Assembly: GCA_900764695.1 (NCBI GenBank)
Contig: CAAFOY010000088.1
Coordinates: 1-25,202 of the forward strand
DNA length: 25,202 nt
Source: Lachnospiraceae bacterium
GTDB lineage: Bacteria > Bacillota_A > Clostridia > Lachnospirales > Lachnospiraceae
Direction: 5' to 3'
The notes below the pieces were generated by a model that worked only from the letters and a program-made list of their open reading frames with translations, was not told the DNA's origin and did no database searches. The position numbers and the translations under genes are program-made. Below are positions 17,666-25,060 of the stretch, piece after piece. The stretch's first letter is position 1. The number at the start of each line of letters is the position of its first letter.

Positions 17666-18394
17666 ATGGTAGAAGGTTTTAATCCTGTAAGATATTCAAT
17701 TATTAAAGGTAAATGTCCAAGAGAAATAGTAATGCTTGTTGGAAATGGGTGTAAATGGCGTAAATGCAGATTTTGTGATTATCATTTAGACTCAAGCCCT
17801 GACAAAGAATTTAATTATAAAATAAATAAAGCTGAACTTGAAAAAGTGACAGGAATGTTTGGTGAACTTGAAGTAATAAATTCAGGAAGTTTTGTAGATT
17901 TAGATGGAAATACAATTAAAATGATTAAGGATATTTGCGTAAATAAAAAAATAAAAAAAATTCATTTTGAATGTCATTGGATTCATAAAGATGAAGTTAA
18001 AGAATTTAAAAAGGAATTTATGGATTTGGGAGTAGAACCTGTAATTAGACTCGGATTAGAAACTTTTGATTATGACTTTAGAGAAAATTATCTTGTTAAA
18101 GGAATAGATGAAAAAAATCCGAAAATAATAGCTGAATATTTTGATGAAATTAATTTGCTTCAAGGAATAGAAGGACAAACAGCCGAATCTATGATTTGGG
18201 ATATAGAAATGGGCTTAAAGCATTTTAAACGTGTATATGTAAATATTATGACAGAAAATAAAATGCCGATAAAGCCTGATAAAATGGTTATTGAGCAATT
18301 TAGAACAAAAGTATATCCACGATTTAAAGATAATGATAAAGTGGATATTCTATTAGAAAATACAGATTTTGGAGTTGGAGAGAATAAATGTTAA
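17666..18394 (+). CDS. queL: Radical SAM protein, probable queuine lyase (QueL-like)
   Basis: The product has 242 residues from ATG 17666, behind AAGGAG with 9-nt spacing; an upstream in-frame TTG at 17645 precedes the ribosome binding site and is rejected. The radical SAM cluster motif is Cys 29, 34 and 37 (GCKWRKCRFCDYH), a CX4CX2C spacing rather than the canonical CX3CX2C. It is followed by NSGSFVD and VIRLGLETFD, typical positions of the SAM-binding and barrel strands. QueL, described in gut clostridia, is a radical SAM enzyme that cleaves the queuine base to preQ1 for reuse in tRNA queuosine formation. The assignment rests on family resemblance and on the overlapping YhhQ-type queuosine-precursor transporter downstream. 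The radical SAM call is firm; the QueL function is an inference. Confidence 0.7.
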   Translation: MVEGFNPVRYSIIKGKCPREIVMLVGNGCKWRKCRFCDYHLDSSPDKEFNYKINKAELEKVTGMFGELEVINSGSFVDLDGNTIKMIKDICVNKKIKKIHFECHWIHKDEVKEFKKEFMDLGVEPVIRLGLETFDYDFRENYLVKGIDEKNPKIIAEYFDEINLLQGIEGQTAESMIWDIEMGLKHFKRVYVNIMTENKMPIKPDKMVIEQFRTKVYPRFKDNDKVDILLENTDFGVGENKC

Positions 18395-19104
18395 ATGAAA
18401 TTTTATTAATAGGTTCAATAATTGTAATTTATGGAATGACGCTTGTATTGTATAGAATTTTTGGAAAACAGGGATTATATACATTTACAATAATTGCAAC
18501 AATAGGCGCTAATATCGAAGTTTTAATAGTTATTAATGCATTTGGAATGGAAATGACATTAGGAAATGTGTTATTTGCTTCTACATTTTTAATAACGGAT
18601 ATAATAAGTGAAATATATGGAAAAAAAGATGCTAAACTTGCGGTATATTTGGGTATATCTACATCAATTGCTTTTATAATTTTGTCGCAGTGGTGGCTTC
18701 AGTATATCCCTGCAGAAAGCGATTTTGCGATGCCTGCAATGAAGACAATTTTTTCAAATACACCAAGATTAATGCTTACAAGTATGATTGTATATGCCAT
18801 AGTACAGCAATTTGATGTGTGGGCATATCATAAATGGTGGGAATTTACTAAAAAGAAGTTTGGTAATGAAAGAAAATATTTATGGATTAGAAACAATGGT
18901 TCAACACTTGTATCACAGTTCTTAAATAATCTATTATTTTCACTTGGTGCATTTTGGGGAATACATTCAACATCAACAATAATAAAAATTGTAATTTCCA
19001 GTTATGTGATATTTATTGTAACAAGCCTTGCTGATACACCTTTTGTATATTGTGCAAGATTGATTTATGATAAAAATAAAGAAAAAGATAAATTTAAAAA
19101 GTAA
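18388..19104 (+). CDS. yhhQ: YhhQ/DUF165 (VUT) family queuosine precursor transporter
   Basis: YhhQ-type proteins are membrane transporters that import queuosine precursors (preQ0 and preQ1 in E. coli; queuine in Chlamydia). The 238 residues are about 60% hydrophobic with roughly six membrane helices. They contain the family block ASTFLITDIISEIYGKKDAKLAVYLG and the later RNNGSTLVSQFLNNLLFSLGAF. In that block many relatives, as I recall, have Asp where this one has Asn after SQFL. The start ATG overlaps the last 7 bases of the radical SAM gene (ATGTTAA) with GGAGAG upstream, implying translational coupling and a shared pathway. The substrate here is probably queuine, if the upstream gene is QueL. 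A terminator follows. Confidence 0.88.
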   Translation: MLNEILLIGSIIVIYGMTLVLYRIFGKQGLYTFTIIATIGANIEVLIVINAFGMEMTLGNVLFASTFLITDIISEIYGKKDAKLAVYLGISTSIAFIILSQWWLQYIPAESDFAMPAMKTIFSNTPRLMLTSMIVYAIVQQFDVWAYHKWWEFTKKKFGNERKYLWIRNNGSTLVSQFLNNLLFSLGAFWGIHSTSTIIKIVISSYVIFIVTSLADTPFVYCARLIYDKNKEKDKFKK

Positions 19105-19156
19105 AGATTAAATGTACACGTGATGTAAGAAAAAATAATATAATATATAAAAATGG

Positions 19157-19210
19157 TGCCTTATAGATTGAAAGAACTTTTAGCTTGAAACAATCTGTAG
19201 GGCATTTTTT
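19157..19210 (+). terminator. Terminator of the radical SAM-YhhQ operon
   Basis: TGCCTTATAGATTG (19157-19170) pairs with CAATCTGTAGGGCA (19191-19204) over 14 bp, with two U-G wobbles that are valid only on the + strand, and is followed by six T. Confidence 0.88.
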
Positions 19211-19308
19211 GTGTGCTGATTATGTACAAAATTCTAAGCAATTAAAAATATTATTTTTACTGAATTACTATATGAAAGATTTTAAGCAATTAACATTAAT
19301 GCTATTTT

Positions 19309-19579
19309 TTGATAAAAAAGAGAACTAAATATACCGACAATACAGCAACAGATTATTATTACAAAATAACATCTTATGTAAATAATAAGGAATCGGGTTT
19401 ATCAGATCCTATTTCAGAAAATTTGTTATGTAATGCTTACAGGAAGTCCTGGAATTTCTCATGTAGTAAATTATTCAGGGGGAGCTGTAACATATGTGGG
19501 ACAAAGACAGATTCTTACTTCATACGGTTCAGGTTTGGCATTGCTAACTATTAAATTAACTAACAGTTTAACATATTAA
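19309..19579 (+). pseudogene. Frameshifted gene remnant, fibronectin-III/surface-protein-like
   Basis: In the 617-bp gap 19105-19721, a short frame beginning near 19309 encodes KYTDNTATDYYYKITSYVNN followed by KESGLSDPIS. That pattern looks like the end of a fibronectin type III or similar beta-sandwich repeat. Near 19420-19430 the sense appears to move to the next frame: MLTGSPGISHVVNYSGG then AVTYVGQRQILTSYGSGLAL, ending at TAA 19577-19579. There is no ribosome binding site, an in-frame stop lies just upstream, and no signal peptide is seen. It is best read as the decayed 3' end of a larger surface-protein gene. The family guess is weak. Elsewhere in the gap are the operon terminator, AT-rich DNA and the por promoter. 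Confidence 0.5.
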
Positions 19580-19590
19580 AGCGTTAACTA

Positions 19591-19619
19591 TTGAAAATAA
19601 TGTGTAATTTGCTTATAAT
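19591..19619 (+). promoter_or_regulatory. porG: Promoter of the porGDAB operon
   Basis: TTGAAA (19591-19596), a 17-bp spacer and a perfect TATAAT (19614-19619) form a strong promoter with a leader of about 95 nt. Just upstream lie GTTAAC and TTAACATATTAA, AT-rich partial palindromes that could be regulator sites but do not match a full Rex operator. Confidence 0.8.
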
Positions 19620-19721
19620 ACTCTTTATATGCAGTTAGTTAAAGTGCTTTCGAATTTATTAATTCAATCCAGATAACACATAAATGCATAAAGAACAATT
19701 TATGAAAAGGAAAGAAAAAAG

Positions 19722-20294
19722 ATGAAAGATACGCTTGAAATCAGATGGCACGGACGTGGAGGACAAGGTGCCAAAACAGCAGCTTTGCTTTTAGCAGAAG
19801 TGGCGTTTAAAACAGGTAAATATGCTCAGGGTTTCCCTGAATATGGTCCTGAAAGAATGGGTGCGCCAATTACTGCTTATGACAGAATAAGTGATTCAGA
19901 AATTCGAGTTCATTCGAATATTTATGATCCGGAATTTGTAGTTGTAGTTGATGAAACTTTATTAGAGATTGTTGATGTTACAGCAGGTCTTAAAGAAGAT
20001 GGAGCGATTCTAATTAATACTGCAAAAAGTAAGGAAGAAATATTACCACTGTTAAAAGGATATAAAGGAAAAGTTTACACAGTTGATGCCAGAAAGATTT
20101 CAATGGAAACTCTTGGTAAAAATTTCCCTAATACACCAATGCTTGCAGCTATAGTAAAGGTTACAGGAGTAATCGATGATGAAACATTCTTGAATGAGAT
20201 GGAAGGTTCATTCAAGCATAAATTTGCAAGAAAACCTGAAGTAATTGAAGGAAATATGCAAGCTCTTAAGGTAGCTTTAAGGGAGGTTAAATAA
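19722..20294 (+). CDS. porG: Pyruvate:ferredoxin oxidoreductase, gamma subunit
   Basis: This is the gamma subunit of the four-subunit 2-oxoacid:ferredoxin oxidoreductase that converts pyruvate and CoA to acetyl-CoA, CO2 and reduced ferredoxin. The 190 residues are the usual length. They start with the family block EIRWHGRGGQGAKTAALLLAEVA, followed by GFPEYGPERMGAPITAYDRIS. ATG 19722 follows AAAAGGAAAG. The delta-subunit ATG follows the stop codon directly, so the genes are translationally coupled. The order gamma-delta-alpha-beta is that of Thermotoga and archaeal Por enzymes rather than the fused one-chain PFOR. 2-Ketoisovalerate or another oxoacid is possible as substrate from this subunit alone. 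Confidence 0.9.
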   Translation: MKDTLEIRWHGRGGQGAKTAALLLAEVAFKTGKYAQGFPEYGPERMGAPITAYDRISDSEIRVHSNIYDPEFVVVVDETLLEIVDVTAGLKEDGAILINTAKSKEEILPLLKGYKGKVYTVDARKISMETLGKNFPNTPMLAAIVKVTGVIDDETFLNEMEGSFKHKFARKPEVIEGNMQALKVALREVK

Positions 20295-20606
20295 ATGGCA
20301 AAGACAGATATAACAAAGTTAGGAACTGATGTAGCATGGCAGGATGTTACAAGAGGTAACACAGTTGTAGGCTGCGGAACAACAAAGCAGTTTGTAACAG
20401 GTGACTGGACAAATGTAGCACCTGTTATAGATGAAGAAAAATGCAAACAGTGTTTATTATGCGTACCTTGTTGCCCGGATAGCGCAATTCCGGTAAAAGA
20501 TTACAAGAGATGTGCAATAGATTATGATCATTGTAAAGGATGTGGAATTTGTGTTAAAGCATGTCCATTTGGAGCAATAAAGATGGAGGTGAAGAAGAAT
20601 GCCTAA
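20295..20606 (+). CDS. porD: Pyruvate:ferredoxin oxidoreductase, delta (ferredoxin-like) subunit
   Basis: This 103-residue electron-transfer subunit has two [4Fe-4S] cluster motifs in its C-terminal half: CKQCLLCVPCCP and CKGCGICVKACP, both CX2CX2CX3CP. It passes electrons from the alpha-beta catalytic part to ferredoxin. It starts directly after the gamma stop, with AGGGAGG inside the gamma 3' end. It overlaps the alpha gene by 8 bases, so the four genes are tightly coupled. Confidence 0.93.
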   Translation: MAKTDITKLGTDVAWQDVTRGNTVVGCGTTKQFVTGDWTNVAPVIDEEKCKQCLLCVPCCPDSAIPVKDYKRCAIDYDHCKGCGICVKACPFGAIKMEVKKNA

Positions 20607-21792
20607 GAAAGTACAGATGTCAGGAAATGAAGCAGTTGCAAATGCTTTAAGACAGATTAATCCGGATGTATTTCCAATGTTTCCGATCACACCATCAACT
20701 GAAATTCCACAGTATTTTGCAAATTATGTATCAAATGGATTAGTTGATACAGAATTTATTACAGTTGAAAGTGAACATAGTTCAATGTCAGCAGCAATTG
20801 GTGCATCAGCAGCAGGAGCGAGAGCATTGACAGCAACATCATCTGCAGGACTCGCATTTATGTGGGAAGTATTAGGTGTTGCAGCATCTCATAGAGTACC
20901 TGTTGTATTAGCAGCAGTTTGTAGAGCTCTTACAGGCCCTCTTAACATTAACTGTGATCATTCAGATACAATGGGAGCAAGAGATTCAGGTTGGATTCAG
21001 TTATATGCTGAAACAAATCAGGAAGCATATGACAATATGGTTATGGCTTACAGAATTGCAGAACATAAGGATGTTATGTTACCAATTATGATTTGCCAGG
21101 ATGGATTTATTACAAGTCATGCCGTAATGAATATGGAATTACTTGATGATGATGTAGTAAAGAATTTCGTTGGAGAATATGAGCCGGAAGATTATTTGCT
21201 CAATCCAAATGAAACATATGCAGTAGGACCATATGCCATCACTGATTACTATATGGAATCAAGAAAAGCACAGGCTCATGCAATGGAAAATGCAAAGCAG
21301 GTAATTAAAGATATTGCAGAAGAATTTGAAAAAATATCAGGACGTAAATACGGTCTTATTGAAGAATATAGAATGGAAGATGCTGAATATGCAGTTGTTA
21401 TTATAGGTTCAGCTGCAGGAACAACAAAGGAAGCAATCGACCATATGAGAGAAAATGGTGAAAAGGTAGGTCTTATAAAAGTAAGATCATTCAGACCTTT
21501 CCCTGGAGAAGAAATTGCAGCTTCACTTAAAAAATGTAAGGCTGTAGCAATAATGGACAGATCTGAAAGCTTTTCAACAAATGGAGGCCCATTAGGAGCA
21601 GAGACAATGCAGGCAATGTACACAGCAAGATGTACAGCTCTTACAATTGATATCATGTATGGTATTGGTGGACGTGATGTTACAGTTGATGACATGATTA
21701 ATGTATATGATACATTAAAAGACATCGCAGTAACAGGAGAAACAGGTGACGTTTACAGATACATGGGATTAAGAGATAAGGAGGCAAAATAA
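20599..21792 (+). CDS. porA: Pyruvate:ferredoxin oxidoreductase, alpha subunit
   Basis: The alpha subunit carries the pyrimidine-binding half of the thiamine diphosphate site and the substrate domain. The 397 residues match four-subunit PorA. Recognisable blocks are SGNEAVANALRQINPDV, FPITPSTEIPQYFA, VESEHSSMSAAIGASAAGAR, NINCDHSDTMGARDSGWIQL and AETNQEAYDNMVMAYRIAEH. The C-terminal part has RSFRPFPGEEI and MYGIGGRDV. From memory the similarity to Thermotoga PorA is strong throughout, including NINCDHSDTM, which favours pyruvate over 2-ketoisovalerate. The ATG lies within the delta gene, behind GGAGGTG. beta follows with no gap. Confidence 0.92.
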   Translation: MPKKVQMSGNEAVANALRQINPDVFPMFPITPSTEIPQYFANYVSNGLVDTEFITVESEHSSMSAAIGASAAGARALTATSSAGLAFMWEVLGVAASHRVPVVLAAVCRALTGPLNINCDHSDTMGARDSGWIQLYAETNQEAYDNMVMAYRIAEHKDVMLPIMICQDGFITSHAVMNMELLDDDVVKNFVGEYEPEDYLLNPNETYAVGPYAITDYYMESRKAQAHAMENAKQVIKDIAEEFEKISGRKYGLIEEYRMEDAEYAVVIIGSAAGTTKEAIDHMRENGEKVGLIKVRSFRPFPGEEIAASLKKCKAVAIMDRSESFSTNGGPLGAETMQAMYTARCTALTIDIMYGIGGRDVTVDDMINVYDTLKDIAVTGETGDVYRYMGLRDKEAK

Positions 21793-22725
21793 ATGGGTTA
21801 CAATTTTAAAGAAACAATGAATAAGCCTGAAAGATTTGCTCCCGGTCATAGAATGTGTGCAGGTTGTGGAGCTACTATAACAGCAAGAAACGTTCTTAGA
21901 GGACTTCATGAAGGTGATAAGGCAGTTATTTCATGTGCAACAGGATGTTTAAATGTATCGTCATTTATGTATCCATATGTAGCATGGGAAGACAGTTATA
22001 TACATAGTGCATTTGAAAACGCAAGTTCGACAATGAGTGGTGTTGAAGGTGCATATAAGGCTTTAAAGAAAAAAGGTAAATTAAAAGAAGATTATAAATT
22101 CATTACATTTGGTGGTGATGGTGGTACATATGATATCGGTATCCAGTCTCTTTCAGGAGCAATGGAAAGAGGAACAAATATGACGTATGTATGCTACGAT
22201 AATGGAGCATATATGAATACCGGTACACAGCGTTCATCAGCAACTCCAATGTATGCGGATACAACAACAACACCTGTTGGACCAAAATGTAAAGGTAAAG
22301 CACAGTATAGAAAAGATTTAGCAGCAATACTTGCAGCACATGACATTCCATACGTTGCACAGACAACTTTACTTCAGGGATTTAAAGATATGCATGTTAA
22401 GGCTGAAAAAGCTATCTATACAGATGGACCAGCATTTTTAAATGTTATGTCACCATGTCCTACAGGATGGAAATATAAAGCTGACGAAATAATGGAAATA
22501 TGTAAGTTAGGTGTAGAAACTAATTACTGGCCATTATTTGAAGTGATTGATGGCAAATGGATTTTGAATTATGAACCAAAGAAGAGACTTCCAATTGAAG
22601 AATTTTTAAGAACACAGGGAAGATTTAAACATTTGTTTAAACCTGAAAATGAACACCTGATTGAAGAATTCCAGAAGGAAGTTGACAGAAGATGGGATGA
22701 TTTGTTATTCAAATGTAGCAGATAA
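21793..22725 (+). CDS. porB: Pyruvate:ferredoxin oxidoreductase, beta subunit
   Basis: The beta subunit binds thiamine diphosphate and one [4Fe-4S] cluster. The 310 residues include the N-terminal cluster cysteines GHRMCAGCGA (Cys 22 and 25), a further Cys in ISCATGCLNV, and the diphosphate-binding motif GGDGGTYDIG (107-116). The Asn of NGAYMNTG completes that motif. The sequence NTGTQRSSATP and the C-terminal QGRFKHLF and VDRRWDDLL fit PorB. AAGGAGG lies 9 nt before the ATG, which follows the alpha stop directly. A long hairpin terminator ends the operon. Confidence 0.93.
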   Translation: MGYNFKETMNKPERFAPGHRMCAGCGATITARNVLRGLHEGDKAVISCATGCLNVSSFMYPYVAWEDSYIHSAFENASSTMSGVEGAYKALKKKGKLKEDYKFITFGGDGGTYDIGIQSLSGAMERGTNMTYVCYDNGAYMNTGTQRSSATPMYADTTTTPVGPKCKGKAQYRKDLAAILAAHDIPYVAQTTLLQGFKDMHVKAEKAIYTDGPAFLNVMSPCPTGWKYKADEIMEICKLGVETNYWPLFEVIDGKWILNYEPKKRLPIEEFLRTQGRFKHLFKPENEHLIEEFQKEVDRRWDDLLFKCSR

Positions 22726-22797
22726 CAGTATGAAAAATGCTGTTGTAAAATTACACAAAATGGTGTAAATTAAGATAGATTAATATTGACATATAAA

Positions 22798-22847
22798 GGC
22801 TGCCAAAAATAGAGAATATAATTTCTGTTTTTGACAGCCGATTTTTC
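22798..22847 (+). terminator. porB terminator
   Basis: A long imperfect hairpin joins GGCTGCCAAAAATAGAGA (22798-22815) to TTTCTGTTTTTGACAGCC (22822-22839) with one mismatch and two G-U pairs, followed by GATTTTT. A smaller TTACAC/GTGTAA stem precedes it at about 22751-22768. Confidence 0.75.
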
Positions 22848-22869
22848 TGAAGGAAAGAATAGGAATAAG

Positions 22870-23292
22870 ATGGAATTTGAATTTAATCGAGAAAAAAGCA
22901 GTTTCATAAAAGTTTTAAAAGGAAAATGCGAAAAAAATGCATTAAAGTGCAGTGTTGAAGATAATAAAATAATGATTGAAACATTTGATAATTCAGAAGG
23001 AAAGTTAGAAGATGCTATACCGGCAGTTTTTAAAGGAACAATTGAAGCTAAAGAAAATAAAACATCAATTAAAGGAAGATTTACAAACGGATTTTATTTG
23101 ACAACATTAGTAGCGGTAGCAGCGATATTAATAATTGCAAGATTATCATGGTCAATATATCAGAAACAATTGGACAATATTATTATGTGTGCCATAGCTA
23201 CTGCAATATTAGTAATTGTTTGTGTAGTTGTTAACATTAAAGGGAAAAAAACAAAAGAAAGAATAATAACTTTGTTAAAACAACTACAATAA
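22870..23292 (+). CDS. Small membrane protein of unknown function
   Basis: I do not recognise this 140-residue protein. The N-terminal 75 residues are soluble, Lys/Glu-rich and look beta-structured (MEFEFNREKSSFIKVLKG, later GTIEAKENKTSIKGRF). Two hydrophobic segments follow, about residues 76-99 (FYLTTLVAVAAILIIARLSW) and 104-127 (DNIIMCAIATAILVIVCVVV), then a short basic tail KGKKTKERIITLLKQL. ATG 22870 has AGGA 5 nt upstream. The frame stays open back to a TTG at 22831, but that codon lies in the por terminator hairpin. No promoter of its own was found; it may depend on read-through. Confidence 0.75.
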   Translation: MEFEFNREKSSFIKVLKGKCEKNALKCSVEDNKIMIETFDNSEGKLEDAIPAVFKGTIEAKENKTSIKGRFTNGFYLTTLVAVAAILIIARLSWSIYQKQLDNIIMCAIATAILVIVCVVVNIKGKKTKERIITLLKQLQ

Positions 23293-23324
23293 TGTTAATA
23301 AAGTATGAAACAAGGATGGGTATG

Positions 23325-23352
23325 TTGCCTTTTGAAATCTGTCTGTTATAAT
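23325..23352 (+). promoter_or_regulatory. Promoter of the flippase gene
   Basis: TTGCCT (23325-23330), a 16-bp spacer and TATAAT (23347-23352) with extended TGT form a plausible promoter. The start near 23359 leaves a leader of about 115 nt that contains the 37-bp repeats. Confidence 0.65.
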
Positions 23353-23385
23353 GATATGAAAAAAGTATTTGTTGAATTATACAAG

Positions 23386-23455
23386 AAATGATTTTATTGA
23401 CTTATACTCGTATAAATACAAAAAATAATTTTATTGACTTATGTCCGTAGAATGG
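23386..23455 (+). repeat. Tandem 37-bp repeat in the flippase leader
   Basis: The blocks at 23386 and 23423 share AAAT(G/A)ATTTTATTGACTTAT, 19 of 20 identical, then diverge (ctcgtataaat against tccgtagaatg). The period is 37 bp. Each copy carries TTGACT, a -35-like hexamer, without a convincing -10 at 17 bp. Confidence 0.75.
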
Positions 23456-23473
23456 TAAAAGGAATAATTAGTA

Positions 23474-24898
23474 ATGAATAATAAAGTAAGTTCAGCTACA
23501 AAAAATATAATAATGGTATGCTTAAGTAACGGTCTGACTATTTTAGTCGGGCTGTTCATGGGATTTATTTTGCCAAAGAATATTAGTGTTGATAGTTATG
23601 CAAATTATCAGATTTATAATTTATATATAGCGTATGCGGGGTTCTTTCATTTTGGACTTGTAAACGGAATATATATTAAGTATGGAAAATATGATTATGA
23701 AGATATTCCATACAGTAAGTTTAAAGCATTTTTTAAAAGCCTGATAGTAATTCATATAATTTCTGCATTGGCGTTGTTAGCATTTGTTATATTTGCAAGT
23801 GGTGGAAATGATATAGATCAAAGAATTGCATATCTTTTTGTAATAGTTAATATTCCGTTGATTAATATTAAATGGTTCTTTTCATCTATAAATCAATTTA
23901 CAAAGAGATTTGTTATAGACAGTTATCTTACAATAACTCAGAATGTTTTAAATGTTGTAGCAGTAGGATGTATTATAGCATTTCATCTGTACACATATTT
24001 AAGTATTTTAATATTCACAACAATAATGAATTTTGTATGTATGAGTTTGTCTATATATCAAAATAAAGAAATTATACTTGCAAAATCAGGAAAAGTTCAG
24101 TTATCCGAAGTTGGTGGATTAATAAAAACAGGTTTTTTCCTGATGCTTAGTGAGTTTGTTGGAATTATTATTTTAGGAATAGACAGTATATTTGTACAAC
24201 AGTTTATGCCTAAATATACATTTTCAATGTATCAGTTTGCGGTTTCAATAGTAAGTCTTGTATTTACAATGGTAACGGTTGTTACAAATCTTGTATATCC
24301 ATATCTTGTTAGAGCGGATGAAAATAAATATGGATTATATTATACGATGCTTAGTGATGTGGTATCTGTTGTTTCAGCAGCAGCAATGGCGGCATTTTTT
24401 GCAGCAAAATTTATCATACAATTATGGATACCTAAATATAATGATAGCATTCCTATAGTCGCAATTTTGTTTGGAACTATAGTATTCAGAATTTTAATAA
24501 TGTTGGTATGTGGAAATTATTTTAAAGTACTTAAGATGATAAAGGAATACACTGCTAACAACATTATGGCAATTACCATAGGCTTTGCGTTTGATGTAAT
24601 AGCATTGATTGTGTTTAATGATTCATGGTACATTGCGTTAGCAAGTCTTGCGTCATTTATAGTATGGTATTTAATTACAGATAGAAAATTTATAAAGCAT
24701 TTTAAATTGAAAGTTAAGGATTGGATGCCAAGATATTTTTATATCGTAGTAAGTTTAGGGGTATTTTATTTCTTTGCAAATCATGATTGGGTAGTAAGTA
24801 TTTTTGTCTATGGAATATTTACGGTTATATTTGGAATAGCATGCTTTGCAAAATATATAAAAGTAATAAACGAGATGAGACGTGAAGATTATAATTAA
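23474..24898 (+). CDS. Wzx-type polysaccharide/lipid flippase (MATE-fold)
   Basis: This 474-residue polytopic membrane protein has about 12-14 hydrophobic segments and resembles oligosaccharide flippases of the polysaccharide biosynthesis (RfbX/Wzx) family. Such proteins move undecaprenyl-linked glycans to the outer membrane face during capsule, teichoic-type or S-layer glycan assembly. The N-terminus TKNIIMVCLSNGLTILVGLF followed by NISVDSYANYQIYNLYIAYAGFFHFG has the family's first-two-helix pattern, and central FVGIIILGIDSIFVQQFM also fits. ATG 23474 follows AAAAGGAATAA with rather long spacing. No glycosyltransferases are in the window, so the glycan is unknown. A strong terminator begins at the stop codon, so the gene is probably monocistronic. 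Confidence 0.85.
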   Translation: MNNKVSSATKNIIMVCLSNGLTILVGLFMGFILPKNISVDSYANYQIYNLYIAYAGFFHFGLVNGIYIKYGKYDYEDIPYSKFKAFFKSLIVIHIISALALLAFVIFASGGNDIDQRIAYLFVIVNIPLINIKWFFSSINQFTKRFVIDSYLTITQNVLNVVAVGCIIAFHLYTYLSILIFTTIMNFVCMSLSIYQNKEIILAKSGKVQLSEVGGLIKTGFFLMLSEFVGIIILGIDSIFVQQFMPKYTFSMYQFAVSIVSLVFTMVTVVTNLVYPYLVRADENKYGLYYTMLSDVVSVVSAAAMAAFFAAKFIIQLWIPKYNDSIPIVAILFGTIVFRILIMLVCGNYFKVLKMIKEYTANNIMAITIGFAFDVIALIVFNDSWYIALASLASFIVWYLITDRKFIKHFKLKVKDWMPRYFYIVVSLGVFYFFANHDWVVSIFVYGIFTVIFGIACFAKYIKVINEMRREDYN

Positions 24899-24943
24899 AT
24901 GCAAATAGTACTAGAAATAGTACTGTTTGCATTTATTTTTTTT
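24897..24943 (+). terminator. Flippase gene terminator
   Basis: AAATGCAAATAGTACT (24897-24912) pairs with AGTACTGTTTGCATTT (24919-24934) over 16 bp with one wobble, loop agaaat, followed by a run of eight T. The left arm includes the last bases of the stop codon. Confidence 0.92.
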
Positions 24944-25060
24944 GCAATTAAGCGAAAAAAACTGTACAAATTCTAAACAGTTCAGGATAGCAACAGAAGT
25001 TAAAAAGGATGAGGAAAGACAGGGTGACAACTTTGTCCCCTAATTTGAGTGGTGACAGAA

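Noticed and set aside
19565..19595. Rex operator upstream of porG
   Set aside because: TTAACATATTAA and GTTAAC are present but the full TTGTTAA-N4-TTAACAA palindrome is not.
20075..20446. Minus-strand frames of 60-150 codons opposite ribosomal, rpo and por genes
   Set aside because: They lie fully opposite strongly conserved + strand genes, lack ribosome binding sites, and their translations resemble no family.
22786..22822. Promoter TTGACA...TATAAT before the small membrane protein
   Set aside because: The hexamers are 25 bp apart, too far for a sigma-70-type promoter, and the -10 lies inside the por terminator.
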